DNA of 64,000 bases from assembly GCF_028649655.1 (NCBI RefSeq), contig NZ_JAQSLN010000003.1, positions 1 to 64,000 on the forward strand. Reading direction: 5' to 3'. This DNA is from Halobacteriovorax sp. GB3 (GTDB taxonomy: Bacteria > Bdellovibrionota > Bacteriovoracia > Bacteriovoracales > Bacteriovoracaceae). Below, in pieces: positions 7,455 through 16,680 of this stretch; the stretch's first letter is position 1, and every line of letters begins with the position of its first letter. Both the position numbers and the translations under genes were made by a program. The notes beneath the pieces are model-generated. The model did no database searches, was not told where the DNA came from, and saw only the letters and a list, made by a program, of their open reading frames with translations.

Positions 7455-8579
7455 ATGAGCAAGAAGTTTGAAAAGAAAGTCGCACGTTACGAAGAACTCA
7501 TGAAACTAAGTCAGTTAACAAGTTCTTCACTGGATATAAAAGATATCAAAAAGAAGGCATGTACTATTATTGCAAAGCTCCTTCAATGTGAAAAAGTTCT
7601 TATTTACCGCTACGATCAAAAGAAAAATAAATTAATTCATCGCTTTTGGGATAATCATGAATCCCGAGAGTGGAGTTGTGAACTTGATGAAAAGACATTT
7701 GTCGGTTCTTGTGGTCATTTCATGGCAACATTGCATATTAGGGACGCTAAAGTTGATCTGCGCAGTCGACGTGATAATCCCGTTTTGAATGATTTCACTG
7801 TTAAAGAAGTTCTTGTTTTCCCTTTAATTAATAAAGGAGAGCTTGTAGGGGTTGTTCAGTCTATTAACTCATCCCATGATGAAGGATTTAATGAAGAGGA
7901 TATTCAGTTTTCAGAAGCCGTTTCTTCTCAGTTAACAAATACGTTGTTGAACACGATACTTTTTGAAAAGCAGCAAAAAATGTTCATTCAGGTTGTTGAG
8001 TCTATGGCCGATGCTATTGGTAAGAAAGATACTTACACGGGAGGACACACCAAACGCGTTCGTCATTTTTCTGAGCTTATTGGTCGTGAAATGGACTTAA
8101 CTTTTAGTGAAATGAATGATCTGCGTCTTGCTGCTGTTCTTCATGATATTGGTAAAATAGGAATTGAGGATAAGATATTAAAAAAGTCAGCTCCTCTTAC
8201 TGAAGATGAATTCAAAACTATGCGTGAGCATCCGCGTTTAGGTTATGAAATCCTAAGAAAGATTGAGGGATTAGAGTCGGTAATTGATGGAATGAGGTTT
8301 CATCATGAAAGACCTGATGGTAGGGGCTATCCTTACGGTCTAAAAGGTGAAGAGATCCCGTTGATTGCTAGTATCATTTCTGTTGCCGATACTTTCGATG
8401 CAATGATTAGTACACGTCCATACAGAAAAGGACTCAATCCGATGATAGCTTATCAAGAAATTATCGATCATTCTGGCACTCAATTTGACCCCCGCGTTGT
8501 CGAAGGATTTAAAAAATACTTCGAAAAAACAAAGATGTACAAACCTTCCACTATGGATTCATTTAAAAAAGCGAGTTAA
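7455..8579 (+). CDS. GAF and HD-GYP domain phosphodiesterase-like protein
   Basis: The 374-residue product has an N-terminal GAF-type sensor domain (about 15-165). A C-terminal HD-GYP domain (about 175-365) carries LHDIGKIGIEDKIL, HH.RPDGRGYPYGLKGEEIP and ADTFDAM. HD-GYP enzymes hydrolyse cyclic di-GMP or cGAMP at a metal centre; the HD and the GRGYP triad residues are all present, so activity is likely. There is no signal peptide or membrane segment, so it should be cytoplasmic and ligand-responsive. A ribosome-binding site AAGGAAG precedes the ATG. It is followed by a second cyclic-nucleotide enzyme candidate. Confidence 0.92.
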   Translation: MSKKFEKKVARYEELMKLSQLTSSSLDIKDIKKKACTIIAKLLQCEKVLIYRYDQKKNKLIHRFWDNHESREWSCELDEKTFVGSCGHFMATLHIRDAKVDLRSRRDNPVLNDFTVKEVLVFPLINKGELVGVVQSINSSHDEGFNEEDIQFSEAVSSQLTNTLLNTILFEKQQKMFIQVVESMADAIGKKDTYTGGHTKRVRHFSELIGREMDLTFSEMNDLRLAAVLHDIGKIGIEDKILKKSAPLTEDEFKTMREHPRLGYEILRKIEGLESVIDGMRFHHERPDGRGYPYGLKGEEIPLIASIISVADTFDAMISTRPYRKGLNPMIAYQEIIDHSGTQFDPRVVEGFKKYFEKTKMYKPSTMDSFKKAS

Positions 8580-8612
8580 AATAAAAATATTGATTCAACT
8601 TAAGGATAGTTT

Positions 8613-9377
8613 ATGCTCGTTAGAATTATTGGTGGACACGGGGGAGTTTCTCCTGGGTTCAGGGCCACAAGTTATTTAATTGATGGAAAGCTGCTTATAG
8701 ACGCGGGTTCTGTTGCTAGTGGTATCCAAATTGGAGAGCAGGCCAATATTGATAATATTCTTATTTCGCATTCACACCTTGATCATATTTCTGATCTCGC
8801 TTTTCTCGCTGATAATTGTTTTGGGATGAAGGGAAGGCCTTTCGAAGTTTGGACAAACCCTAAAATTAAAAAAAATATAATGACTCACCTTTTTAATGAC
8901 GAAATTTGGCCTGATTTTTCTAAGCTACCGAGTGCCGATAATCCGACAATGCGATTTCACGAAATTGATGAAGAGGTTGAGTTTACTCTTGGAGAGTATA
9001 AGATCACTCCTGTGCGTGTAAACCATCAAGAGGGGGCCATGGGCTTCATTATCGAAAAAGGGGATTGCGCAGTTGTCTTTACTCAAGATACTGGACCAAC
9101 AGATCGTATTTGGGAAGTGGCCAAGACGAAGAAAAATCTAAAAGGTATTTTTACAGAAGTTTCATTTCCAAATAACCTTATTCAAGTTGCAATTGATTCT
9201 CAACACCATACGCCGAGTACGATGAGTGAAGAAATTAAGAAAATGCCTGGAGAGGTTCCAATCTTTCTTGGTCATCTTAAGCCAAACTTTCAAGAACTTC
9301 TTTTTAAGGAAATTGCTGACATTGGATGCGATAGAATTACAGTTCTTGGCTCAGATGATACAAGCTACATGTTTTAA
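8613..9377 (+). CDS. Metallo-beta-lactamase-fold protein, class-II cAMP phosphodiesterase-like
   Basis: A 254-residue protein with the metal-binding motif ISHSHLDHISDL (about 51-62), GHGGVSPGFRATSYLIDG at the start and an FTQDTGPTD strand. Further histidines lie in VNHQEG, QHHTP and LGHLKP. This order resembles class-II 3',5'-cyclic-nucleotide phosphodiesterases (PDEase_II) more than RNase Z or glyoxalase II. It would degrade cAMP or a related nucleotide in the cytoplasm. Placement 33 bases after the HD-GYP gene suggests a shared second-messenger theme. Substrate is inferred. Confidence 0.8.
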   Translation: MLVRIIGGHGGVSPGFRATSYLIDGKLLIDAGSVASGIQIGEQANIDNILISHSHLDHISDLAFLADNCFGMKGRPFEVWTNPKIKKNIMTHLFNDEIWPDFSKLPSADNPTMRFHEIDEEVEFTLGEYKITPVRVNHQEGAMGFIIEKGDCAVVFTQDTGPTDRIWEVAKTKKNLKGIFTEVSFPNNLIQVAIDSQHHTPSTMSEEIKKMPGEVPIFLGHLKPNFQELLFKEIADIGCDRITVLGSDDTSYMF

Positions 9378-9501
9378 TGCTCTGAATTACATAAAACCTA
9401 GCACTTAGAGGTGAATTTTCGCCGACATTTTACTTGTCTAAGTAAGTAGGTCATTCCATGATAACCTCTCATTTTAGAATCTAACAAATTCGGAGATTCC
9501 T

Positions 9502-10356
9502 ATGTCATGGTTCAATAAAGTTAAAAGTCCAAAGTTAAAGAGTTCAAAGAAAATTGAAACGAATACGCCAAGTGGACTTTGGAAAAAATGTACAAATTGT
9601 TCTGAAATTGTTCAGAGTCAAAGATTAGAAGAAACTTATCAAGTTTGCCCATATTGTGATCACCATTTTCGTTTATCGGCCAAAGAGAGAATTACTCAGC
9701 TTTTAGACGAGGATAGCTTTCTTCCAATTGGGCAGAAGTTAACAACGACAGACCCTCTAGGTTTTGTCGATAAGAAGCCTTATGGTCAGCGACTAGAAGA
9801 GGCCAAGAGCAAAACTGGTCTTGTTGATGGTACATATGCAGGTACAGGTAAAGTTAATGGAAAAGAAGTGGCCATTGCCATTATGAACTTCCAGTTCATG
9901 GGTGGATCAATGGGTGTCGTAACTGGTGAGAAAGTTGCTCGAGTTATGGATCTTGCTTATGAAAAGAAAATTCCATGTATCGTGGTTTCTTGCTCTGGTG
10001 GAGCTCGTATGCAGGAAGGCCTTCTTTCTCTTATGCAAATGGGAAAAACAAGTGCATCGAGACAAAGACTTAAGAATGCAGGTATTCCTTATATTTCACT
10101 TTTGACAGACCCAACGACGGGTGGAGTCGCTGCTAGTTTTGCGATGGTAGGTGATCTTAATATTGCTGAGCCAAAGGCCTTAATTGGGTTCGCTGGTCCT
10201 CGTGTTATTGAGCAATCAATTAGACAAAAGCTTCCACAAGGTTTTCAAAGATCTGAGTTTCTCTTGGATCACGGATTTATTGATCGCATAGTTCATCGTC
10301 ACAAGTTAAAAGAAGAGCTTTCATTCTTTATTGATATGTTCTCGAATGAAAAATGA
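9502..10356 (+). CDS. accD: Acetyl-CoA carboxylase carboxyltransferase subunit beta
   Basis: The 284-residue AccD transfers CO2 from biotin to acetyl-CoA in fatty-acid synthesis, together with AccA. The N-terminal zinc ribbon is intact: CTNC near 31-34 and CPYC near 50-53. The carboxyltransferase core shows MGGSMGVVTGEK, SCSGGARMQEG and TTGGVAASFAM, and IGFAGPRVIEQSI near the end. The ATG has CGGAGA upstream. Its stop overlaps the start of folC, a common accD-folC arrangement, and it heads a long overlapping gene run ending with nlpD. Confidence 0.97.
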   Translation: MSWFNKVKSPKLKSSKKIETNTPSGLWKKCTNCSEIVQSQRLEETYQVCPYCDHHFRLSAKERITQLLDEDSFLPIGQKLTTTDPLGFVDKKPYGQRLEEAKSKTGLVDGTYAGTGKVNGKEVAIAIMNFQFMGGSMGVVTGEKVARVMDLAYEKKIPCIVVSCSGGARMQEGLLSLMQMGKTSASRQRLKNAGIPYISLLTDPTTGGVAASFAMVGDLNIAEPKALIGFAGPRVIEQSIRQKLPQGFQRSEFLLDHGFIDRIVHRHKLKEELSFFIDMFSNEK

Positions 10357-11587
10357 TTTTGTAAATCTCGTCAATGAACATTTTAATTCTTCAATAGAAG
10401 ATAAACTCGTGTCTAAGCTTTTTAATGAGCTTGGACATGAGAATTTCAAACCAGGTCTTGATCGACTTCGTCCTACTTTTTCAAAATTTAATTTTAGCAA
10501 TAAGAAAATTATCACAATTGGTGGTACTAACGGTAAGGGAGAGACTTCTTTTTATCTCTATCATGCTTTGGTCTCCTCTGGGAAACGAGTTGGTCTGTGG
10601 ACTTCTCCTCATATTCTTTCTCTGAGAGAGAGGTTTTGTCTGTCCGATGGTCCTGTTAGTTATGAGAGGTTAGAGGCCGTTGTAGAGAAAGGATTGAAGA
10701 CCTTTAAAAAAGGGGAGCTTAGTTTTTATGAGTTTCTTTTTTGGTGCTTTTGTTCTCTCGTTGAGCAAGATGACTGTGATTACATCATCTTTGAAGTCGG
10801 TCTTGGTGGACGATATGATGCTGTCAATCTCTTTGACGCCAATCTGTGTGCGATAACATCGATCTCAAGAGATCACACTGAAATTCTTGGAAAAGATACA
10901 AAGAAAATTCTATTTGAAAAATTAGGTATCACTAGAGCAAAGACACCTGCTCTTATGACTGTGGAACAATCGCACTTAAGAAAGTTTGCCCGTGATTATT
11001 GCCAAGAGCACGGCGTTGAACTCTATGATTTGTACGCTGAGGGAAAAGTTGAAAAGAAGCAAAATTATTCGCAGCGTAACAAGATTTTAGCGCGTGAGTT
11101 ATTTTTGAGATTAGGTGGAGATATATCTTATTTTTCAATGAGTTTGATGCTCAAAGGTCGCTTTGAAAAGATGACAAGAGGTCAAATTCGTTTTATCTTT
11201 ATAGGTGCCCACAATCTCGATGGAATTAGAAAGCTTAAGGACTTATTACTTAGCAGTGATAAGCAAGAAGAGAGAGATTTTCTCATGTCTTTTTCTAAGC
11301 GAAGCGAACAGGATATCTTAGATTGCTTAGGAGTTTGGGCCAAAGCGCCTTGTCTCTACGATAAACTACTTGTTTGTTCTTTTGAACATCAAAAATCTGC
11401 TGGAGCTGTTTTACAAGAGCTCTGTGCTAAGGTTGAATTTCCTGAGAGTAAGTTGTTGTGGTTGGATAACTGGAAGGACTATTTAATTGAACTCTATAAT
11501 CAACAGAAGCCGCAAACTATTTACGTTTCAGGCTCCTATTACTTTATTGGCGAGCTTCAGCGTTTTATTCTCGCTAATTTTTCTTAA
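10346..11587 (+). CDS. folC: Dihydrofolate/folylpolyglutamate synthase
   Basis: This ATP-dependent Mur-ligase-family enzyme of about 413 residues adds glutamate to dihydropteroate and folates. Motifs are ITIGGTNGKGETS (P-loop, about 53-65), WTSPHILSLRERF, FEVGLGGRYDAVN and ITSISRDHTEILG. The ATG at 10346 overlaps the last codons of accD; a TTG at 10331 is the other option. The 3' 100 bases overlap the start of lptD. Length and motif spacing are normal. Confidence 0.93.
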   Translation: MKNDFVNLVNEHFNSSIEDKLVSKLFNELGHENFKPGLDRLRPTFSKFNFSNKKIITIGGTNGKGETSFYLYHALVSSGKRVGLWTSPHILSLRERFCLSDGPVSYERLEAVVEKGLKTFKKGELSFYEFLFWCFCSLVEQDDCDYIIFEVGLGGRYDAVNLFDANLCAITSISRDHTEILGKDTKKILFEKLGITRAKTPALMTVEQSHLRKFARDYCQEHGVELYDLYAEGKVEKKQNYSQRNKILARELFLRLGGDISYFSMSLMLKGRFEKMTRGQIRFIFIGAHNLDGIRKLKDLLLSSDKQEERDFLMSFSKRSEQDILDCLGVWAKAPCLYDKLLVCSFEHQKSAGAVLQELCAKVEFPESKLLWLDNWKDYLIELYNQQKPQTIYVSGSYYFIGELQRFILANFS

Positions 11588-13919
11588 CTCTTCACACGCA
11601 AGAGAATCTTTTGAAATTAATTTAGGTCAAAAGGTACAAGTACTTTCTGATAAGGCCTATCGTTCAGCTCGTAATGAAAAATTTGAAGCTGTCGGAAATG
11701 TTATCATTACTTATGGGCCAGACTCTCTTTATGGAGAAAGGGCCGTTGTTGACTTTGAAAGTGGAAGCGCTACTGTCACAGGTAATGTTCGTTATGTCGG
11801 ATCTGACATGACGATGTATGGGACAAAGATTGTTTACGACTTTAAAACTCGTGGTATTAAGGTTCAAAATGCTAGAGTTCTCTCTGATAATTACACCGTT
11901 CTTGGTAAGCAATTAGCAAGAACTTCGCCAACGACGATTGAAGGAATCGATGCAGAGTACACGACTTGTCGTGATTGTCCTGAGTCATGGTCAGTGCTAG
12001 GTGGTGAAGTCAATATTACTCTTGGTGAGTATATTCGAATAAAGCACGCTTATATTAAAGTACGTGGCGTTATCGTTATGTATGTTCCTTATATCATCTT
12101 ACCAATTAAAAAAGATCGTGAGACAGGGCTTCTTTTTCCAAGTTTGAGTTTGAATTATCAAAATGGCGTTTATTTTAATCAACCGTTTTTTTGGGCGATT
12201 AATGATTCAAGTGATATGACGATTTCTCCAACAATGTATGGAGAGAGGGGGCTTGGTAGTGAGCTTCAATATCGCTACGCCTATAGTGATAAAACATTCT
12301 TAGAAATCAACTCTCTCGGAGCAAGAGATCGCATCTGGGCCCCAGGTAAACAAGAATTTAAAGATGAAGGCGATCGTTATCTTCGTTTGTTTGGAGAGTA
12401 TGAGCACCACTATATGCGCTCTAATGATTTCTCTCATCACTTAACGGTAGATGGGATGGGGGACCTCGATATTATTCGTGACTATGATCGCTATACAAAT
12501 GATAGAATTAACTCTTCTTCATCTGGGATAAGCGGTTTTTTTGAAATGAGAAAGGACTTCTTTACTCTTTCTACTGAGTCACATTTTAGAAGAAACCTCA
12601 TGTATGATAATCCTAAGGGGTTCGATCACCGATTTGTTCAAATGCTGCCTAAGATTAGTCTTAATACAGCGCCAATAGAGCTTTTTAGCTCCGATATTCC
12701 ACTTTTTAAAAGATTACTCTTTACCGCAAGTGGGGATTATACGATTTTTAAGCAGAATCACACGGAAGAATTGTCTTATATCCGCAATGCACGCCGAGTA
12801 AACTTAGCTCCAAAGTTAGACTGGTATCTAGGTCAATTGGGAGTCGTTAATTTACAGACTTCAGCAATGTATGATTATCAAGGTTATGCTTTTCCATCTG
12901 ATGATAGCCGTTTCAGAAAAAGTGTCGTTCTCGTAGAGTCAGAGGCCAGTGTAGAGATTGAAAAAGTTTTTGGTGTTTCTTATCGAGAAGAGGTTCCTGT
13001 TCGTGAGATTGATTTTGAAAAAAGTGGTGAAAGTATAAAGGCAGAAGAAGTTCTTAAAGAGAGGAACGACAAAATTATTGGAGAGATTCCTGTTGTTAAT
13101 AAAAGCTTCTCTGATGACACGGTTAAAGTCGTTCACAATTCTTATAAGCATTCACAGAAAATCGCATTAAAACACTATCAACTGGCAGACAAAGGTCATA
13201 GTGGGAATGATCGATTTTTAACTCAGATTCAAAAGTCTAATGGTATTGGACAATTTGATAGTCTTGACTCTTTGAGAGAGGAAGAGTTTTTAAAGGCATC
13301 AAGTTCTCGTACAAACTTACCACTATCTAATACGATAGAGCTTAAATGGGAAAACTCACTTATTAAAAAATCTCCTAGAAAGTTTAATGCTTATCAAAAC
13401 GATCGATATTTGAGAGATAATTTTGGTTATTCGAGGATTGCATATTTTAATCTATCACAGGGGTATGATTTAAATTTACAAGATGTGGAGACTAAGGATC
13501 GTCTGACGCGTCTTCATTTAAATGCTGGAGCTTCATTTGGTAGCCTCGGTGTATCGGCCAGTGAATATTACTTTCACCAAGGGCAAGAACATATTTTCAG
13601 TTTCAATATTAGTCATTCCATCAAGTCTTTTTATTATTCTCTAGGAGTTACTTACGATTCATTTGCTAGACCAATCAATAAAACAGCAAACTCTAATATT
13701 GTTTTTAGTCCCATCGACTTAATCCAGCTTCGTTTAAAATATGAATACGATCTAGAGGATCGAAAAGTTAAAAAGAGTCAATACGGCCTTCTCTATAGCC
13801 CGAGCAATAATTGTTGGAAATTTGATCTTAGCTATGAAACAGACCAGATTGATAAAAATATTTCTTTCAATTTTCTTTTTAATTTTAATGAAGGAAATTT
13901 CACAGGTGTAACTCAGTGA
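11487..13919 (+). CDS. lptD: LPS-assembly outer-membrane protein LptD
   Basis: The 810-residue product has a signal peptide of about 38 residues with a basic n-region. An OstA/LptA-like jellyroll segment follows (about 45-165: AVGNVIITYGPDSLYGERAV, TVTGNVRYVGSD). The long outer-membrane barrel contains YVPYIILPIKKDRETGLLFPS near 205-225, the typical LptD junction. LptD inserts LPS into the outer leaflet with LptE. A charged, poorly conserved insertion lies near 500-620. The TTG start at 11487 is supported by GGAAGGA 8 bases upstream and by the signal peptide it creates; it overlaps folC by 101 bases. Few cysteines are present, so the usual disulfide pattern is not evident. Confidence 0.9.
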   Translation: MNSIINRSRKLFTFQAPITLLASFSVLFSLIFLNSSHARESFEINLGQKVQVLSDKAYRSARNEKFEAVGNVIITYGPDSLYGERAVVDFESGSATVTGNVRYVGSDMTMYGTKIVYDFKTRGIKVQNARVLSDNYTVLGKQLARTSPTTIEGIDAEYTTCRDCPESWSVLGGEVNITLGEYIRIKHAYIKVRGVIVMYVPYIILPIKKDRETGLLFPSLSLNYQNGVYFNQPFFWAINDSSDMTISPTMYGERGLGSELQYRYAYSDKTFLEINSLGARDRIWAPGKQEFKDEGDRYLRLFGEYEHHYMRSNDFSHHLTVDGMGDLDIIRDYDRYTNDRINSSSSGISGFFEMRKDFFTLSTESHFRRNLMYDNPKGFDHRFVQMLPKISLNTAPIELFSSDIPLFKRLLFTASGDYTIFKQNHTEELSYIRNARRVNLAPKLDWYLGQLGVVNLQTSAMYDYQGYAFPSDDSRFRKSVVLVESEASVEIEKVFGVSYREEVPVREIDFEKSGESIKAEEVLKERNDKIIGEIPVVNKSFSDDTVKVVHNSYKHSQKIALKHYQLADKGHSGNDRFLTQIQKSNGIGQFDSLDSLREEEFLKASSSRTNLPLSNTIELKWENSLIKKSPRKFNAYQNDRYLRDNFGYSRIAYFNLSQGYDLNLQDVETKDRLTRLHLNAGASFGSLGVSASEYYFHQGQEHIFSFNISHSIKSFYYSLGVTYDSFARPINKTANSNIVFSPIDLIQLRLKYEYDLEDRKVKKSQYGLLYSPSNNCWKFDLSYETDQIDKNISFNFLFNFNEGNFTGVTQ

Positions 13920-13926
13920 GGCCCAG

Positions 13927-14526
13927 TTGATTCTATTGGTTGATTTTAACGATAGTTTCACTTTTAATATTGCAAGCTATCTTGATGTGATAGCAAAGAA
14001 GTTTCATAGCGAACTTGTTGTCGTCTCACATAAAGAATTTTCCGATCATTACATCGCCAATGTAAAGGCCGTCGTTTTAGGGCCTGGGCCAGGTCATCCA
14101 AGCGAATATAAGAAAGTCTATCCTTTTATTCATTCATATCTTAAAGAATCGATTCCTATTATGGGAATTTGCCTTGGTCACCAAATTTTAATGGAAATAT
14201 ATGGCCTTGATATTGGACGCTCTCAAACGATTGCTCACGCTGAAGAAGTTGAGGTAACGTTGCCGGACTGGGAATGTTTTTTTAAAAGTGAACGATTAAA
14301 AGAATTCACAATTCAGCGCTACAACTCTTTGAGTGCAAAAGGGGATAGCCCTTTACTAAAGCTTCATAAAAATGATTGTAACGAAGTCATTATGTCCTAT
14401 CGTGAGAACCTATTTTCAATACAGTACCATCCTGAATCCGTAGGAACATCTTGCCCTTGGACGTTTTTTAGGCCTTTGGAATATTTTCTGTATAATAAAT
14501 GGGATGAGTGCAAAAATCAGACTTGA
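13927..14526 (+). CDS. Class-I glutamine amidotransferase, PabA/TrpG type
   Basis: This 199-residue amidotransferase subunit supplies ammonia to a chorismate-using partner. The fold markers are VDFNDSFTFNIASYL, VVLGPGPGHPSEY, the nucleophile motif GICLGHQ (about 77-83) and the YHPES histidine-glutamate pair (about 159-163). It begins with TTG 7 bases after the lptD stop. The neighbouring folC suggests the folate branch (PabA), but PabA and TrpG cannot be told apart by sequence alone and one protein often serves both. No PabB/TrpE gene is in the window. Confidence 0.85.
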   Translation: MILLVDFNDSFTFNIASYLDVIAKKFHSELVVVSHKEFSDHYIANVKAVVLGPGPGHPSEYKKVYPFIHSYLKESIPIMGICLGHQILMEIYGLDIGRSQTIAHAEEVEVTLPDWECFFKSERLKEFTIQRYNSLSAKGDSPLLKLHKNDCNEVIMSYRENLFSIQYHPESVGTSCPWTFFRPLEYFLYNKWDECKNQT

Positions 14527-15172
14527 AGGACTCTATGATAAACGAACAATTGATCTTGCCTATGAATTGGGTGGAGTTGATTTATCGTTTGATTTTAGAC
14601 CAAGAAGCCTCAATTTCATTCAACAATATCTATTCCTAGATATTCTCGATTCTAAAAAAGAGTCGATCAGTCATTTTACTCTTCGTTATGAAGATGAACC
14701 TGACTTTATGGTGAAAGATACACTTGATAAGTTGAGTTCAACGTATTATGGGCCTTTTCACTTAGAGTTTTCAGGTAACCAAACTCGTGACTACTACGAT
14801 TCTTTTGAAAAACCTTTTATATGGCATTATCGTGAAGATGCACAGGATTTAAGTGTTTATCAGTCTGAGTTCTTAAAAGGCATTGTTCTGCCATTCTCTC
14901 TTTTACGGGAGAAGCATGAGAAGGGGCAATTTGCAAACTTTGTTCACAACTTTTATCGTCTCGCGCATCAATGCCTCCTTAAAAACGAAGGGAAATTGAT
15001 CGTCTCACTAAATTGGGGTGACAATATTTTTCCCTCACTTTTTGAGTATTTCGATATCGATCAAATCTCTTTACCTGTTGATACTAATGTTGAAACTTGT
15101 TTTAGAAATGTCGACAAATCTAAGCTACAAGTCGCTATAAGTGGTCTTGGGCCCTTTACAAAATCCTTCTAA
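14504..15172 (+). CDS. Hypothetical protein, faint TrpF-like start
   Basis: The 222-residue soluble protein overlaps the amidotransferase gene by 23 bases. Its first 45 residues (KIRLEGLYDKRTIDLAYE, then GGVDLSFDFRPRS) follow the spacing of phosphoribosylanthranilate isomerase, where KICG...G.D..GF.F.P.S begins the TIM barrel. The catalytic cysteine position is not kept and the rest is not recognisable. A decayed or repurposed barrel is one reading; an unrelated protein is another. Its place next to a PabA/TrpG homologue gives the idea some weight. Confidence 0.55.
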   Translation: MSAKIRLEGLYDKRTIDLAYELGGVDLSFDFRPRSLNFIQQYLFLDILDSKKESISHFTLRYEDEPDFMVKDTLDKLSSTYYGPFHLEFSGNQTRDYYDSFEKPFIWHYREDAQDLSVYQSEFLKGIVLPFSLLREKHEKGQFANFVHNFYRLAHQCLLKNEGKLIVSLNWGDNIFPSLFEYFDIDQISLPVDTNVETCFRNVDKSKLQVAISGLGPFTKSF

Positions 15173-15215
15173 TTGTGTGAATTATAGGCCTTAAATTTTA
15201 AATTAGGCTTAGTTC

Positions 15216-16013
15216 ATGCTCAATATTTTAATTTCAAATGATGATGGTGTTCATGCACCTGGAATCAATTCACTTTATAATGCTCTTAAAGATATCGCTA
15301 ATGTCGTTGTTATCGCACCTTTACAGGAGCGATCGACTACAGGTCACACTCTTACGTTAGACCATCCTCTTCGCGTTCAAAAGATAAGCGATAATATTTA
15401 TGGCTGTTCTGGCTATCCTGCGGATTGTACTTTATTAGGGCTTGCTCATTTACTTAAAAATAAGCCTGATCTTGTCATATCTGGGATTAATAGAGGCGCT
15501 AATTTAGGGCAGGATACTTATTATTCTGGAACAGTGGCCGCTGCTCGTGAAGCTAGTTTTCGCGGGGTACCAGCAATATCTGTTTCTACAGATATTGATT
15601 ATGCGATAGTACACAAAGACAATATTCACTTTAATAGTGCCGCTAAATATATAAGACATCTCGTTCTTGGCGATATTCATCAGCTAATTCCTAGCATGAC
15701 TGTTCTCAATATCAATGTCCCTGATTTAGCTTGGAATGAAATAAAGGGCCACGATGTTGGTGAATTAGGTCACAGAATTTACTCCGAAGAAGTTAAAGAA
15801 AGGCGCGACTTTAAAGATCGTGAGTACTTTTGGATTGGTGGTGTTTACAAAGGCCACGATAATAATGCTCTAAGTGATTGTAATATCGTTGATGAGTCGA
15901 AAATCTCGATTACTTTGCTCAACCTTTTACAAAAACCGACCGAAACAGTTATTAAGACTGATTTATTTGATCGGGTATTTGAAAAAGGGTTGGGTAGTTT
16001 TGAGAATTCCTAG
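15216..16013 (+). CDS. surE: 5'/3'-nucleotidase SurE
   Basis: The 265-residue SurE dephosphorylates nucleoside 5'- and 3'-monophosphates and is linked to stationary-phase survival. Signature segments are ILISNDDGVHAPGI (metal-binding DD, 4-17), IAPLQERSTTGHTLTLDHPL, ISGINRGANLGQDTYYSGTV (about 89-108) and AAREASFRGVPAIS. The 3' end overlaps nlpD by 14 bases. The surE-nlpD neighbourhood is like the one in gamma-proteobacteria (without pcm and rpoS). Confidence 0.96.
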   Translation: MLNILISNDDGVHAPGINSLYNALKDIANVVVIAPLQERSTTGHTLTLDHPLRVQKISDNIYGCSGYPADCTLLGLAHLLKNKPDLVISGINRGANLGQDTYYSGTVAAAREASFRGVPAISVSTDIDYAIVHKDNIHFNSAAKYIRHLVLGDIHQLIPSMTVLNINVPDLAWNEIKGHDVGELGHRIYSEEVKERRDFKDREYFWIGGVYKGHDNNALSDCNIVDESKISITLLNLLQKPTETVIKTDLFDRVFEKGLGSFENS

Positions 16014-16680
16014 ATTTATTGCCATTGTTTTCTTTGTTCTTTTTTTGAGTTCGTGTGCACACATGAAGAGTGGTCATTATATACAATTAGTAAAAGGTGA
16101 TGACTTACAAGTTGTTGCAGATGAATTTAAAGTTCCAGTTTGGAAGTTAAAGCAAGAGAATCCAGATAAAGTTTTTAAGCCTGGTCAATGGGTTTTTATT
16201 CCTCTTAAAAGAGGTATTGCTGCTCACACTCATAATCATAGATCTGTTGCTTCCGAGGCGGATGTCACTGCCGATACAAATTACTATCTTTCTCAGGGGG
16301 AATTTGCATGGCCTGTTCCTTCTTCTAAAAATGTTAGTTCAAACTTTGGACGTCGTTGGGGAAGAAAGCATGAGGGGATAGACATTGCTGCTCGTCGAGG
16401 GGCCAGTATTGTTGCAGCAGCTGCCGGAGTCGTTGTTTATTCTGGAAGTGAGATGGGTGGGTATGGAAATATCACAGTTATTGCTCATGATGATGGATTT
16501 TTTACTGTGTACGCCCACGCCGATAAGAATCTAACTCGTAAGGGTCAGAAAGTTCACCAAGGGCAGGTTATTGCAAGGGTCGGTAGTACTGGCCGATCAA
16601 CAGGTAATCACCTTCACTTTGAAATTAGACACAATAGCAAGGCCATCAATCCAAAAAAGATGCTGGCCCATCGTCACTAA
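16000..16680 (+). CDS. nlpD: NlpD-like lipoprotein with LysM and M23 peptidase domains
   Basis: A 226-residue lipoprotein: the signal peptide ends in LFLSSC, with Cys as lipidation site near residue 18. A LysM motif follows (about 26-68, HYIQLVKGDD...PGQWVFIPL), then an M23/LytM domain (about 100-225). Unlike enterobacterial NlpD, the zinc and catalytic residues seem kept: HEGIDI gives HxxxD and GNHLHFE gives HxH. It could be a real endopeptidase and not only an amidase activator. The TTG start at 16000 overlaps surE and places a normal signal peptide at the N-terminus. Confidence 0.9.
   Translation: MRIPRFIAIVFFVLFLSSCAHMKSGHYIQLVKGDDLQVVADEFKVPVWKLKQENPDKVFKPGQWVFIPLKRGIAAHTHNHRSVASEADVTADTNYYLSQGEFAWPVPSSKNVSSNFGRRWGRKHEGIDIAARRGASIVAAAAGVVVYSGSEMGGYGNITVIAHDDGFFTVYAHADKNLTRKGQKVHQGQVIARVGSTGRSTGNHLHFEIRHNSKAINPKKMLAHRH

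Noticed and set aside
15187-15207. Imperfect inverted repeat before surE (GCCTTAAATT/AATTAGGC)
   Set aside because: Arms mismatch and are AT-rich, so it is not distinguishable from chance.
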